A stretch of DNA of 64,000 nucleotides, from assembly GCA_004791255.1 (NCBI GenBank), contig SRUQ01000002.1, positions 310,001 to 374,000 of the forward strand. Reading direction: 5' to 3'. How positions within the stretch are numbered: position 1 is the stretch's first letter; the number at the start of each line of letters is the position of its first letter. The stretch is from a bacterium M00.F.Ca.ET.205.01.1.1. Lineage in GTDB: Bacteria; Pseudomonadota; Alphaproteobacteria; Rhizobiales; Rhizobiaceae. Made by a program: the position numbers and the translations under genes. The notes beneath the pieces were generated by a model that had not been told where the DNA came from, ran no database searches, and worked only from the letters and a program-made list of their open reading frames with translations. Positions 36,243 through 43,945 of the stretch are shown here, piece after piece.

Positions 36243-38060
36243 TCAAACGAACAGTTCAACCTTCTGGAAGGTCGTCACGTCGATCAGCCCGACATCCGAA
36301 ATCCTAAGTTCGGGAATGACGACCAGCGCCAAGAGCGAGTGCTGCATGTAGGCATTGTTGAGCGAACACCCCATCTTGCGCATCGCCTCGGTCAGTTGCT
36401 CGGCTTTGGCCGCGACGATTTCGGCGCGCTCATCCGACATCAGGCCGGCGATCGGCATTTCAACCAGCGCCAGTTCCTTGCCCTTGGAAAACAGCACGAC
36501 GCCGCCGCCGACCTCGCCAAGCCGGTTCACCGCCAGCGCCATGTCCTGCTTGTTGGTACCGACACAGATGATGTGGTGGGAATCATGCGCCACGCTCGAA
36601 GCCATGGCGCAATCGGCCATATAACCGAAGCCGGAAACGAAGGCGTTGGTGACGCCGCCCGTTCCCTTGTGGCGCTCAACCAGGGCGATCTGGCAGACGT
36701 CGTTGCGGCGATCCATGGCGACCAGCCCGTCCTCGACCGGAAGGTCGGCCTCGAGCGCCCGCGTCGGCGCCTGGTTCTCGATGACGCCGATGATCCTGAC
36801 GCGCACTTCGTTGGCCCCCTTGGGTGCGGCAATGTCGAAATCCGCGGCCTTGAGTTTCTTGCCCAGCTTGACCGTGTTCTTCGCCGTCTTCGGATAGTCG
36901 TAGGCCGGGATATCGATGTCGAGCTTGCCGCCCTTGGCCAGCCTGACGCCGCGTGCATAAACCTCGTCGACGGTCATCCCGGCGAGATCCGACACGATCA
37001 ACAGGTCGGCAAGCCGCCCCGGCGCGATCGAACCGATCTCGCGCTCCAGTTTGAAATGCTGGGCGGTGTTGATCGTCGCCATCTGGATCGCGGTCACCGG
37101 CTTCAGCCCCTGGCTGATTGCGTGACGCACCACGCGGTCCATATGACCTTCATGAACCAGCGTGCCGGAATGGCTGTCGTCGGTGCACAGGATGAAGTTG
37201 CGCGGATCGATGCCACCTTCTGTCACCGCCTTGATCTGGGAAGCGACATCATACCAGGCCGAGCCCAGCCGCAGCATTGCCTTCATGCCCTGACGCACGC
37301 GGGCTATCGCGTCCTCGGCGCGGGTGCCCTCATGGTCGTCCTCGGGGCCGCCGGCGACATAACCGTGGAACGGCAGGCCGAGATCGCGCGAGGCATAGTG
37401 GCCGCCGACCGTCTTGCCGGCTCTCACCGTCGCGGCGATCTCGCCAGACATGACCGGATCGTTGGCGACGACGCCGGGAAAATTCATCACCTCGCCAAGG
37501 CCGATGATGTTTTCCCACGTCATGGCCTCGGCGACATCGGCAACCGTCAGCTCGGCGCCGGCATGCTCCAGCCCAGGCGCCGAGGGCACGCAGGACGGCA
37601 TCTGCACATGCACGTTGATGGGCATGGCGACAGCCTCGTCATGCATCAGGCGAACACCCGGCAGGCCCAGCACATTGGCGATCTCATGCGGGTCGATGAA
37701 CATCGACGTCGTGCCGTGCGGGATGACGGCACGGCAAAACTCGGTCACCGTCACCATGCCGCTCTCGACATGCATATGCGCGTCGCAAAGGCCCGGCACG
37801 AGATAGCGCCCGCCGACATCGACCACCTTGGTGCTTTGGCCGATGGCGTGGCCGGCATTCGGCCCGCAATAGGCAAAGCGCCCGCCCGATATGGCGATGT
37901 CGGTGCCGGCGATAATTTCGCCGGAATGGACGTTGACCCAGCGTCCGTTGCGGATGACGAGGTCGGCGGGCTTCCTGCCCATGGCGACATCGACCAGATC
38001 CGTCGCCATCTCGGTCCATGGTTTCGGTTTGGTGGCGCTGGCGGGCGGCTTAGCGGGCAT
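36243..38060 (-). CDS. ade: Adenine deaminase
   Basis: A 605-residue amidohydrolase-superfamily enzyme that converts adenine to hypoxanthine and ammonia for purine salvage. The metal-binding HxH is in LCDAHMHVESGM, with further ligands in DPHEIANVLG, HYASRDL and the aspartate in CTDDSHSGTL. The C-terminal adenine-deaminase domain includes VAHDSHHIICVGTN and the FVSGFGY segment. AGGAG lies 6 bases before ATG 38060. A frame extension to 38855 is rejected because it overlaps the divergent outer-membrane protein gene. Confidence 0.96.
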   Translation of the reverse strand: MPAKPPASATKPKPWTEMATDLVDVAMGRKPADLVIRNGRWVNVHSGEIIAGTDIAISGGRFAYCGPNAGHAIGQSTKVVDVGGRYLVPGLCDAHMHVESGMVTVTEFCRAVIPHGTTSMFIDPHEIANVLGLPGVRLMHDEAVAMPINVHVQMPSCVPSAPGLEHAGAELTVADVAEAMTWENIIGLGEVMNFPGVVANDPVMSGEIAATVRAGKTVGGHYASRDLGLPFHGYVAGGPEDDHEGTRAEDAIARVRQGMKAMLRLGSAWYDVASQIKAVTEGGIDPRNFILCTDDSHSGTLVHEGHMDRVVRHAISQGLKPVTAIQMATINTAQHFKLEREIGSIAPGRLADLLIVSDLAGMTVDEVYARGVRLAKGGKLDIDIPAYDYPKTAKNTVKLGKKLKAADFDIAAPKGANEVRVRIIGVIENQAPTRALEADLPVEDGLVAMDRRNDVCQIALVERHKGTGGVTNAFVSGFGYMADCAMASSVAHDSHHIICVGTNKQDMALAVNRLGEVGGGVVLFSKGKELALVEMPIAGLMSDERAEIVAAKAEQLTEAMRKMGCSLNNAYMQHSLLALVVIPELRISDVGLIDVTTFQKVELFV

Positions 38061-38273
38061 GAAAGACTCCTGTTTGCCCGACTGTGCCAAGCCCGCGGCA
38101 CTTTGACCAGCGAGGAAGCGTGGATTCGGCTGGGGATGCCGGGAATGAGGATAGCAGCACTTGTTAAGCGACTTCCGGGCTATCCGAAGCGGTTCGCGGA
38201 AATCTGATTCCGTTTTGCGGCAAATCAGGTTACGTTCGCATGGGATTTTCTGAATCGACGTTCGGGGAGTTCG

Positions 38274-38939
38274 ATGCGTCGACTGCTGTTGGCAAGTGCC
38301 GGTTTCCTGACCGCCTTGGCCGTGCCGGCTCTCGCAGCCGACCCGGCGGCCGAGATGCCGATGACGGCGCCCGGCTTCGACTGGACCGGCTACTATGCCG
38401 GCCTGCAGGGCGGATATGGCTGGGGCCCATCCGACATATCCGGCGATGATGGCGGAGTCTTTTCGGTCTCGCCCGATGTCTCGGGCGGCTTCGTCGGCGG
38501 CCATGTTGCGGGGCTTTGGCAGTTCGACCAGGCCGTGCTCGGTGCCGAGGCCGAACTCAACTATTCCTCGATCGATGGCACGGCCGATATCGGCCCCGGA
38601 AACACGTTCGGCACCGACATCAAGTGGTTCGGGTCTCTCAACGCCAAGGCCGGTTACGCGAAGGACCGCTTTCTGGTCTACGGCACAGGCGGCATCGCCT
38701 TCGCCGGCATCGAAACCTCGCAAGACGTGGGCACGAGTTTCTCCAGCACGCAAACCAGCACTGGCTGGACCGTGGGCGCCGGCGTCGACTATGCACTCAC
38801 CGACCAGTTCGTCGTCGGCGCGCAGTACCGCTACTATGATTTCGGCTCCGAGCACTTTGACGGATCGGACGGCTTCACCGACCGCGACCAGAGCGTCAAG
38901 CTCAACACTGTCGGCGTCAATCTGAGCTACAAATTCTGA
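38274..38939 (+). CDS. Outer-membrane beta-barrel protein (Omp25/RopB-like)
   Basis: A 221-residue protein with a signal peptide (cleavage ALA-A near residue 22) and an eight-strand barrel. The start of the mature protein (FDWTGYYAGLQGGYGWG) and the terminal phenylalanine (NLSYKF) are the hallmarks of the rhizobial/Brucella Omp25-Omp31 group. It is divergent from ade with 213 bp between. Members shape surface and immune or symbiotic interaction; a specific role here is not shown. Confidence 0.9.
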   Translation: MRRLLLASAGFLTALAVPALAADPAAEMPMTAPGFDWTGYYAGLQGGYGWGPSDISGDDGGVFSVSPDVSGGFVGGHVAGLWQFDQAVLGAEAELNYSSIDGTADIGPGNTFGTDIKWFGSLNAKAGYAKDRFLVYGTGGIAFAGIETSQDVGTSFSSTQTSTGWTVGAGVDYALTDQFVVGAQYRYYDFGSEHFDGSDGFTDRDQSVKLNTVGVNLSYKF

Positions 38940-39232
38940 TCATTTTCAACGCAGGCCAACTCCGGGCAGTTCTTTCCTGCGCGAGACGTCATCAACGATT
39001 TCGATGAAATGGGGCGGCCGGCGTCCCCAGTGGGCGGGGGAATGGGTTGGGCCTGGTAGACGCCGGCCTCGGCGGATCAGATCCACCGTGCAAACACCCT
39101 ACCCTTTGCCTGCAGTGCACTGAATTCCGCGATCGCACCAGTATCGCTGTGCCGGCTTGTCTGGGTTGCGATTCATCACGCTCAAGATCACGGCTTGACG
39201 GCCTGTGTCTGGCGTCTGAAAAGGGCTGGCCT

Positions 39233-39263
39233 GCGGACGTGGCGGAATTGGTAGACGCAAGGG
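39233..39263 (+). pseudogene. 5' half of a split tRNA-Leu(UAA)
   Basis: The first 31 bases match a tRNA-Leu: acceptor strand GCGGACG, TG, D-arm GCGGAATTGGTAGACGC and the first bases of the anticodon stem AAGGG. Homology then stops. The rest of the tRNA lies 1.73 kb downstream at 40993-41049. A CTTGAC element (39194-39199) lies upstream, so this end may keep a promoter. Confidence 0.75.
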
Positions 39264-39312
39264 GCGTTGGCAAAGGGGTCGGGAGCGGACCTGGCATCTG
39301 TGGGACGTCGGG

Positions 39313-40161
39313 CTAGCTGTCAAGAACCGATGACACCCAGACTTTTGCGAACCGTTCGTTGAGTTTTCCAAAGTCCTGCTTGGTAACATGCAATCCGTCC
39401 AACCACACTGTTTTCAAAGACGGGATTTCGTATAGCGCTGCCAGAGTTCCCGCAGCGGTAAAGGTTGTTTGGCCTTCGGGACCACCAATGGACAAATATT
39501 CAAGGTTCGGGAGCTGTGCCAGAATCTTGAGATCGTGCTCAACGATATCCGTTGACCATATGTCGAGCCGACGGAGCTGCGACATCGTGCAGATCGCCTG
39601 TAGCCCAACCGCCGTGATGTCTGTGGTGCCAAGCTCCAAAGCCGTGATTGCCTTCGAATGCGAGACCATCCGCGCAAAATCGTCGGAGAACCTTGACCCC
39701 TCGAAGTCCAGTTCGGTCAGCGAGGGATTGCCGAGGAGCGCTGCAAGGGATTCTTCCGTAATGCGCGCCCCATGCGCGGTGAGTTTTCTGACAATTGGAA
39801 GCTGTGCAATTTGGAACAGATCACTGCTGCTTACGCCCCACTGACAGCTAAACTCCTCAAGAGCTTCGGCCGTTCTAAAACCGTCCAAGCGACCGGCCCG
39901 AGAAATACCCAGCAAATGAAGTGCCCTAAGGTTAGGAAGTTGCACGATAGAATTGACCGCCGCGCGCGTGATGTCGCACCAAATCTGGATGCGATATACA
40001 GACCGGATCCCCTTCAGTTTACCGGCATCAGCTTTCGCAAACAGCTTGTTCCATCGAATGTAGACCTCATCGTAGTGAGGATTGGCCGCAAGCTGAGCCG
40101 TGTGATCGTCTGTCAGGAACTCGTCACTTCCTGTCCCAAGCGTGTCTAAGCTGAACTTCAT
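39313..40161 (-). CDS. Leucine-rich-repeat-like protein, unknown
   Basis: A 282-residue protein with irregular leucine-rich repeats from about 70 to 265: LPNLRALHLLGISRAGRL, LPIVRKLTAHGARITEES, LPNLEYLSIGGPEGQTTF are examples of the period. There is no signal peptide. GGAGGCG precedes ATG 40161. Codon use is less GC3-rich than in the core genes, consistent with acquired DNA. LRR folds bind proteins; the partner is unknown. It lies within the segment that splits the tRNA. Confidence 0.7.
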   Translation of the reverse strand: MKFSLDTLGTGSDEFLTDDHTAQLAANPHYDEVYIRWNKLFAKADAGKLKGIRSVYRIQIWCDITRAAVNSIVQLPNLRALHLLGISRAGRLDGFRTAEALEEFSCQWGVSSSDLFQIAQLPIVRKLTAHGARITEESLAALLGNPSLTELDFEGSRFSDDFARMVSHSKAITALELGTTDITAVGLQAICTMSQLRRLDIWSTDIVEHDLKILAQLPNLEYLSIGGPEGQTTFTAAGTLAALYEIPSLKTVWLDGLHVTKQDFGKLNERFAKVWVSSVLDS

Positions 40162-40238
40162 CAGGATACGCCTCCGTGAAGGTGCTGCCAACGTCCGCAA
40201 AGGGTCGGGATCAGACGCTAATTTATGAGTTCACGACC

Positions 40239-40682
40239 TTAGTCCGTACTGCTGCTCTCGGCCGCTTCATTTTCGATGGCCACGCGCTGAACCACCTCGG
40301 GGGACACATGCATGATGGTAATATCGAAAGCCCGATAAGCCTCATCTGGCGTGATGTCGCGTTCGATTTCCGCGTTCGTCATGCCGTCCTTCAGTTGCTC
40401 GTTGCGCAGTTTGGTCAGGATTGTTCCAAGCCCATGGTGATGGCCGAAACTCGGCGCGATGTATTCGCCTGAGGGCGTCCAGCCGCCGAAGTGCATCGCA
40501 ACATGCACATCGTGGAGTTCCTCCGGATCAGACGCGCTAATCCTGACTAGCTCTTTGATGAGTTCCTCAATTGCAGCTTTGGTCATGTATGCGGTTACGC
40601 CCATGACATCCAATCGCAGCGCCAAGCTGTGCGGTCCGGCCGACATCTTTTTCGCTGTTTTTTTCGTTGGTCGCCTAGCCAT
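40239..40682 (-). CDS. Hypothetical protein downstream of tRNA-Leu
   Basis: A 147-residue protein with a lysine-rich N-terminus (ARRPTKKTAKK) and acidic C-terminus. I recognise no family. It contains a histidine cluster (FGHHHGLG) that might bind metal. It starts 47 bp after the 3' end of the intact tRNA-Leu on the same strand, so both may come from one transcript. GGAGG lies 10-14 bases before the ATG at 40682. A longer frame through the tRNA gene is an artefact. Confidence 0.6.
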   Translation of the reverse strand: MARRPTKKTAKKMSAGPHSLALRLDVMGVTAYMTKAAIEELIKELVRISASDPEELHDVHVAMHFGGWTPSGEYIAPSFGHHHGLGTILTKLRNEQLKDGMTNAEIERDITPDEAYRAFDITIMHVSPEVVQRVAIENEAAESSSTD

Positions 40683-40729
40683 GCTTGAATTGCCTCCGTG
40701 CCGTGATGCGTTCGATCCAATGGGAAGCA

Positions 40730-40814
40730 TGGTGCGGGCGGCGGGACTTGAACCCGCATGGCCGAGGCCTCCGGATTTTAAGTCCGGTGTGTATACCAAT
40801 TTCACCACGCCCGC
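40730..40814 (-). tRNA. tRNA-Leu, anticodon UAA
   Basis: An 85-nt type II tRNA read leftward, with CCA encoded. Acceptor stem GCGGGCG/CGCCCGC pairs fully, anticodon stem CCGGA/TCCGG holds loop CTTAAAA (anticodon TAA), the variable arm GGCCTCGGCC is long and T-arm GCGGGTTCAAGTCCCGC is perfect. Unlike the split copy around it, it has no defect, so it is likely the functional UUA-reading tRNA here. Confidence 0.93.
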
Positions 40815-40992
40815 AGTGCCCGCACATGTACGCGTGGTGTGGGATTTTGCAAAGAGCAAGGGAGCAGGCTCGCACACTTGATTGATTAGGAAATATCGTG
40901 GGGATTTCCCACGCATGTGGGAGAAAACCGGACTTCACCATCAGCTCGAAGTCCCGGTTTTCCAGACTGTTGAGCGGGAAGCACCGCAGAAA

Positions 40993-41049
40993 AAGGGACT
41001 TAAAATCCCTCGATCTCTGATCGTACGGGTTCGATTCCAGTCGTCCGCA
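40993..41049 (+). pseudogene. 3' half of the split tRNA-Leu(UAA)
   Basis: It contains the anticodon stem-loop AGGGA-CTTAAAA-TCCCT (anticodon TAA), variable arm CGATC-TCT-GATCG, T-arm and acceptor strand CGTCCGC, which pairs with GCGGACG at 39233-39239. The T-stem has one G-A mismatch and the gene lacks an encoded CCA (TCA instead). With the 5' half it forms a whole tRNA-Leu when the 1.73-kb insert is removed. Confidence 0.8.
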
Positions 41050-41068
41050 TCACATTGATTTTGTTACT

Positions 41069-41287
41069 TTATTCTTCATCCATCAGAACGGTCGGATACC
41101 CTGACCAGGTACAGCAAGGGTAGCCGGCAGGGTAGACAAGGACGGTTGCAGGAGGTCGGTGTGTTGGATTTTGACGAGGTGGTCGACCGCGGCGAAGCTC
41201 ATCCACGGAAAGGACGTCAGCGTTCGTCGTCTCGGGGACGTTGTTCGCTAGCCACTGATCCAGGAAATTGATGCCGCGAGTGCTCAT
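41069..41287 (-). pseudogene. DUF768 fragment
   Basis: The first 30 residues (MSTRGINFLDQWLANNVPET and ADVLSVDEL) match the N-terminus of DUF768, a protein family abundant in Mesorhizobium. After that the sequence departs into a Pro/Arg-rich tail of unrelated kind and stops at 72 residues, shorter than whole members. I read it as a truncated or fused remnant in the accessory region. Confidence 0.55.
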
Positions 41288-41376
41288 TCGGCGACAAGCT
41301 CGATCCGTTCGTACGGTTCGCTTTCATCGCTATATATTAGCCCTCGCTTGACGAAGTCGCGGACTACTCCAGAATC

Positions 41377-41691
41377 ATGGTTATGGCCAGGGACTTCAAC
41401 ATAGGCGATGAGGTCGCCATAACCGCCATTGTACGCGGCCGCGTTACCGAGGATCGCGTCAGCGTGACGATCCCGTCCTATAGCTTTCCGTACTCCATCG
41501 TCGACCGTACTTTAAAAGCGCAGATCGGCCAGCACATCGAGCTCACAGGTAGCGTCATTATGGTTGACGACGGGAAGGTCACGGTTAGCTTCGGAGGCCC
41601 GCGCGTGACGGTGGACGTCAATGTACTCGGCCTGGTGGCCTCCTATGTCCGTCCAAAACGGCAGACCCCGTTGTTCGACAAACCGACGTAA
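41377..41691 (+). CDS. Small hypothetical protein, OB-fold-like
   Basis: A 104-residue all-beta protein (VAITAIVRGRVTEDRVSVTI, HIELTGSVIMVDDGKVTVSF) that might form an OB-like barrel. Start at ATG 41377 or 41383; no clear Shine-Dalgarno. No family recognised. The neighbouring DNA holds fragments, so its activity is uncertain. Confidence 0.45.
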   Translation: MVMARDFNIGDEVAITAIVRGRVTEDRVSVTIPSYSFPYSIVDRTLKAQIGQHIELTGSVIMVDDGKVTVSFGGPRVTVDVNVLGLVASYVRPKRQTPLFDKPT

Positions 41692-41725
41692 ACAGCCCTC
41701 ACCTGCGGAGGCTCCGGTTGAAATT

Positions 41726-41944
41726 TCATTCCAGCTTTTTGATCCGCCCTTTGTCGAGACGAAATATCCCCTCGGCTCCGCCTTGGCGCTCGAAATCACT
41801 TTGAATTTCATCCCACGTGCCGAGATATTGGCCGCAATCTGTGCAGCTGATCGCGGTTAAGGGCTGGGCATCCTTCGGAATCCTGAGGCGTATAGTACCG
41901 CAATAGGGGCACTCCAGCTGGTGGTTCAGGTACTCGGCCGCCAT
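41726..41944 (-). CDS. Small zinc-ribbon-like protein
   Basis: A 72-residue protein with CPYC and, 22 residues on, CTDC, the two knuckles of a zinc ribbon (LECPYCGTIRLRIPKDA and AISCTDCGQYLGTW). GGAAGTGAG lies just before ATG 41944. The context is the accessory region. No function can be given. Confidence 0.5.
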   Translation of the reverse strand: MAAEYLNHQLECPYCGTIRLRIPKDAQPLTAISCTDCGQYLGTWDEIQSDFERQGGAEGIFRLDKGRIKKLE

Positions 41945-42056
41945 CTCACTTCCAATGCGTGTCCCTATTGCGACTATCATACCAGCAATGGGCGAAAGCA
42001 AGGTGATTAGACCTCCGCCACGCCTCACGGGGGTACGCGCACCGAACAACGAGACA

Positions 42057-42278
42057 TCAGAGGCCTTCCATGATCGCCGCTTCGTCGACTTCCGCTTCCA
42101 TCGTGTCGGCCAGGGGTTTCAGTGCACGCCTGTTGCTTCGCCGTCGAAGCCCTGCAGCCAAGCCCCGCCAGAAGGGCGGCACGGCGCGCTCTCTGCCGTC
42201 CTTGCGCGCGTGGACGCCGCACATCCACGCATAGGTGATGCGCTCCTGATCCTTTTTGACAACTGGAGCGTGAGGCAA
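42057..42278 (-). CDS. Possible small basic protein, TTG start
   Basis: A 73-codon frame from TTG with plausible codon use (acidic C-terminus ADTMEAEVDEAAIMEGL) but no convincing Shine-Dalgarno and no recognised family. It could be chance. Confidence 0.25.
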   Translation of the reverse strand: MPHAPVVKKDQERITYAWMCGVHARKDGRERAVPPFWRGLAAGLRRRSNRRALKPLADTMEAEVDEAAIMEGL

Positions 42279-42820
42279 AAGCGCTCAAAGATAGAGGATG
42301 ACCAAGCACCGCGTCAGCGTCGCGGATGGGAACTCTAGCCCGCCGCCCCATTCACGGCAGCGGCGGGCGCCCTCCAGAGGGATGAAGGGCGGTAGCCCGA
42401 AGCGTTGGAACCCCAGGCAACTCTGTGAACACGTGTGAAGCGGGCAAAGGTTCCATAGCTATTTCGAACGTTCGTTACGGGCCTGAGCCTGTTCCTCCGC
42501 AGCATGGATCAGAAGTTCATGATGGGGGCTGGTGATCGGCGTGGTGGGAACGTCCGGCCTTTTTTGTGGTCTTGTTGCTCTTGGAGCAAAGACGCTTAGC
42601 GGCGCTGGCCCGCACTCGCAAAACCGCGATGCAATTAGCATACGCTTAATTAGGTCCGAGAAATTTTAACCGTTCATTGACCGCGCTGTCCTATTTTGGA
42701 ACAGCGCGGTCAATCCCAACCGGACTGCGCGGGCGGCCCCGACAACCAGCCCCCCGCCGCACTGTCGGGGCCGCCACCTTACTTGCATAAGATACCAGCA
42801 ATGGTTGAATCAACAGTTAC
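42279..42820. other. 540-bp non-coding accessory stretch with two perfect hairpins
   Basis: No credible gene on either strand. Its main feature is the pair of long hairpins at 42676-42775, listed separately. Confidence 0.5.
42676..42775. repeat. Two tandem long perfect hairpins
   Basis: Hairpin one: 14-bp arms ATTGACCGCGCTGT (42676-42689) and its complement (42701-42714), 11-base loop. Hairpin two: 13-bp arms GGCGGCCCCGACA (42732-42744) and its complement (42763-42775), 18-base loop. Both arms are mismatch-free. Neither is followed by a T-tract. Confidence 0.75.
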
Positions 42821-43084
42821 CTAACGTGCTTTCCAGTGCGTCTTCGCAGTCGTAAGACTTTGTTTGTTTTGAACGAGGGGATTCACACATTCCGCGGCGC
42901 CACAGGCGGGGGCCAGGGCGCGTGCGTTGCGTTCGTCGCTGAGCCGGATTAGCCGCTCCCGCGCCTTTGCCTGCCGTTCGGCAAGGTATCGCTCCAATAT
43001 GGTCTGCTTCTCTGCCTCACGGGCCAGCCGGTACAACTCGGGCAGTGGTTGCCGGTCGACGGGCTTTTTTTCTTCATGCACCAT
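42821..43084 (-). CDS. Small charged helical protein, possibly frameshifted
   Basis: An 87-residue frame rich in Arg, Glu and Leu (ELYRLAREAEKQTILERYLA and KARERLIRLSDERNARAL), predicted helical. A neighbouring frame upstream (to 43173) also looks coding (NVSCWFDGSDLVGIDPWSY) and the two meet at a run of seven A residues near 43073-43080, so a frameshift in a once longer gene is possible. No family recognised. Confidence 0.35.
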   Translation of the reverse strand: MVHEEKKPVDRQPLPELYRLAREAEKQTILERYLAERQAKARERLIRLSDERNARALAPACGAAECVNPLVQNKQSLTTAKTHWKAR

Positions 43085-43210
43085 TTGGGATCGCGATAAC
43101 TCCAAGGATCAATTCCGACGAGATCCGAGCCGTCGAACCAGCATGAAACGTTCAGCTTCGGGAAGTGCAGCACCCTTCGCCTTCGAGCTTCGGGTGGCAG
43201 GCCACAAGGC

Positions 43211-43789
43211 TCACCCCTGCATCGGATAAAGCTTCAAATGCTGGATCAAGATAATCGTCTTGGCATCGACGATGCGGCCGTCGGCAATGCCGGCCAGCGC
43301 TTCGTCCAGCGGCATTTCGAGCACCTCGATGTCCTCGCCCTCTTCCGGGGCGCCGCCGCCGGCGGAGATGCGGTCGGCGGGGGAATAGCGCGCGATGAAG
43401 AACCATAGCCGCTCGGTGACGCTGCCGGGGCTCATATAGGGCGAAAACAGCCGCTCGATCCTGTTCAGCCGGTAGCCGAGTTCTTCCTCGGCCTCCTTGC
43501 GGATAGCGGTTTCGGGATCGTTTTCGTCGAGCAGTCCGGCGCAGGCCTCGATCAGCGGGTCGCGATGGCCGGTGACGTAGGCGGGGTAGCGGAACTGGCG
43601 CACCAGAAGCACGGTCGAGCGCTGCGGGTCGTAAGGCAGGATGACAGCGCCGTCGCCGCGATCATAGGTCTGGCGAATCTGGGTTTCCCACTGGCCGTCG
43701 CGGCGGCGATAGTCGAGCACGGTCTTCTTCAGCACCGCCCAGTCGTCGGACAGAACTTCTTCCGAACGGATGCGGATACGGTCTTCCAT
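43211..43789 (-). CDS. Nudix hydrolase, NudK/ADP-ribose pyrophosphatase type
   Basis: A 192-residue nudix protein with the box GLLDENDPETAIRKEAEEELGY (G-x5-E-x7-REUxEExGU, R replaced by K at the REU arginine) at about 89-110. The N-terminal strand-rich half and the SPGSVTERLWFFIARY segment place it with GDP-mannose or ADP-ribose pyrophosphatases. It hydrolyses a nucleoside diphosphate-sugar to the monophosphate and sugar phosphate. I use ATG 43789 with GGAG upstream; 43801 is possible. Confidence 0.88.
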   Translation of the reverse strand: MEDRIRIRSEEVLSDDWAVLKKTVLDYRRRDGQWETQIRQTYDRGDGAVILPYDPQRSTVLLVRQFRYPAYVTGHRDPLIEACAGLLDENDPETAIRKEAEEELGYRLNRIERLFSPYMSPGSVTERLWFFIARYSPADRISAGGGAPEEGEDIEVLEMPLDEALAGIADGRIVDAKTIILIQHLKLYPMQG

Positions 43790-43945
43790 AGGTGTCTCCA
43801 CTCGCTGATAGCGCAGGCGTAGCTGGGAAGCGTTGGCCGCGCAATCGGGTCAGCGATTGGTCCAGCCTCGCGTTTCACCGCCTCGTGTGTGGTATGGACC
43901 ATGCCCATGACCTAAATAGCGCGCATCCCAGCGGGAGTTTGCTTA

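Larger units (their letters stand above)
39264..40992. mobile_element. 1.73-kb insert splitting a tRNA-Leu gene
   Basis: The segment lies between the two halves of a tRNA-Leu and is flanked by a 5-bp direct repeat AAGGG (39259-39263 and 40993-40997), consistent with a target-site duplication. It carries a leucine-rich-like protein gene, a 147-residue unknown protein gene and an intact tRNA-Leu(UAA), all leftward. No integrase, transposase or terminal inverted repeats are visible, so the mechanism is unknown. Confidence 0.5.

Noticed and set aside
36339..38207. 622-codon frame antisense to ade
   Set aside because: Shadow of adenine deaminase, which has all its catalytic motifs on the other strand.
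40675..40941. Short frames with GEIGIHTGLKIRRPRPCGF-like and RRDLNPHGRGL-like text
   Set aside because: These are well-known false proteins that arise from translating a tRNA-Leu gene, here the one at 40730-40814.
39233..41049. Group I intron in tRNA-Leu(UAA)
   Set aside because: The break is in the anticodon stem, not the loop, and the insert holds genes and a tRNA on the opposite strand with no visible intron core. Not fully excluded without a covariance search.
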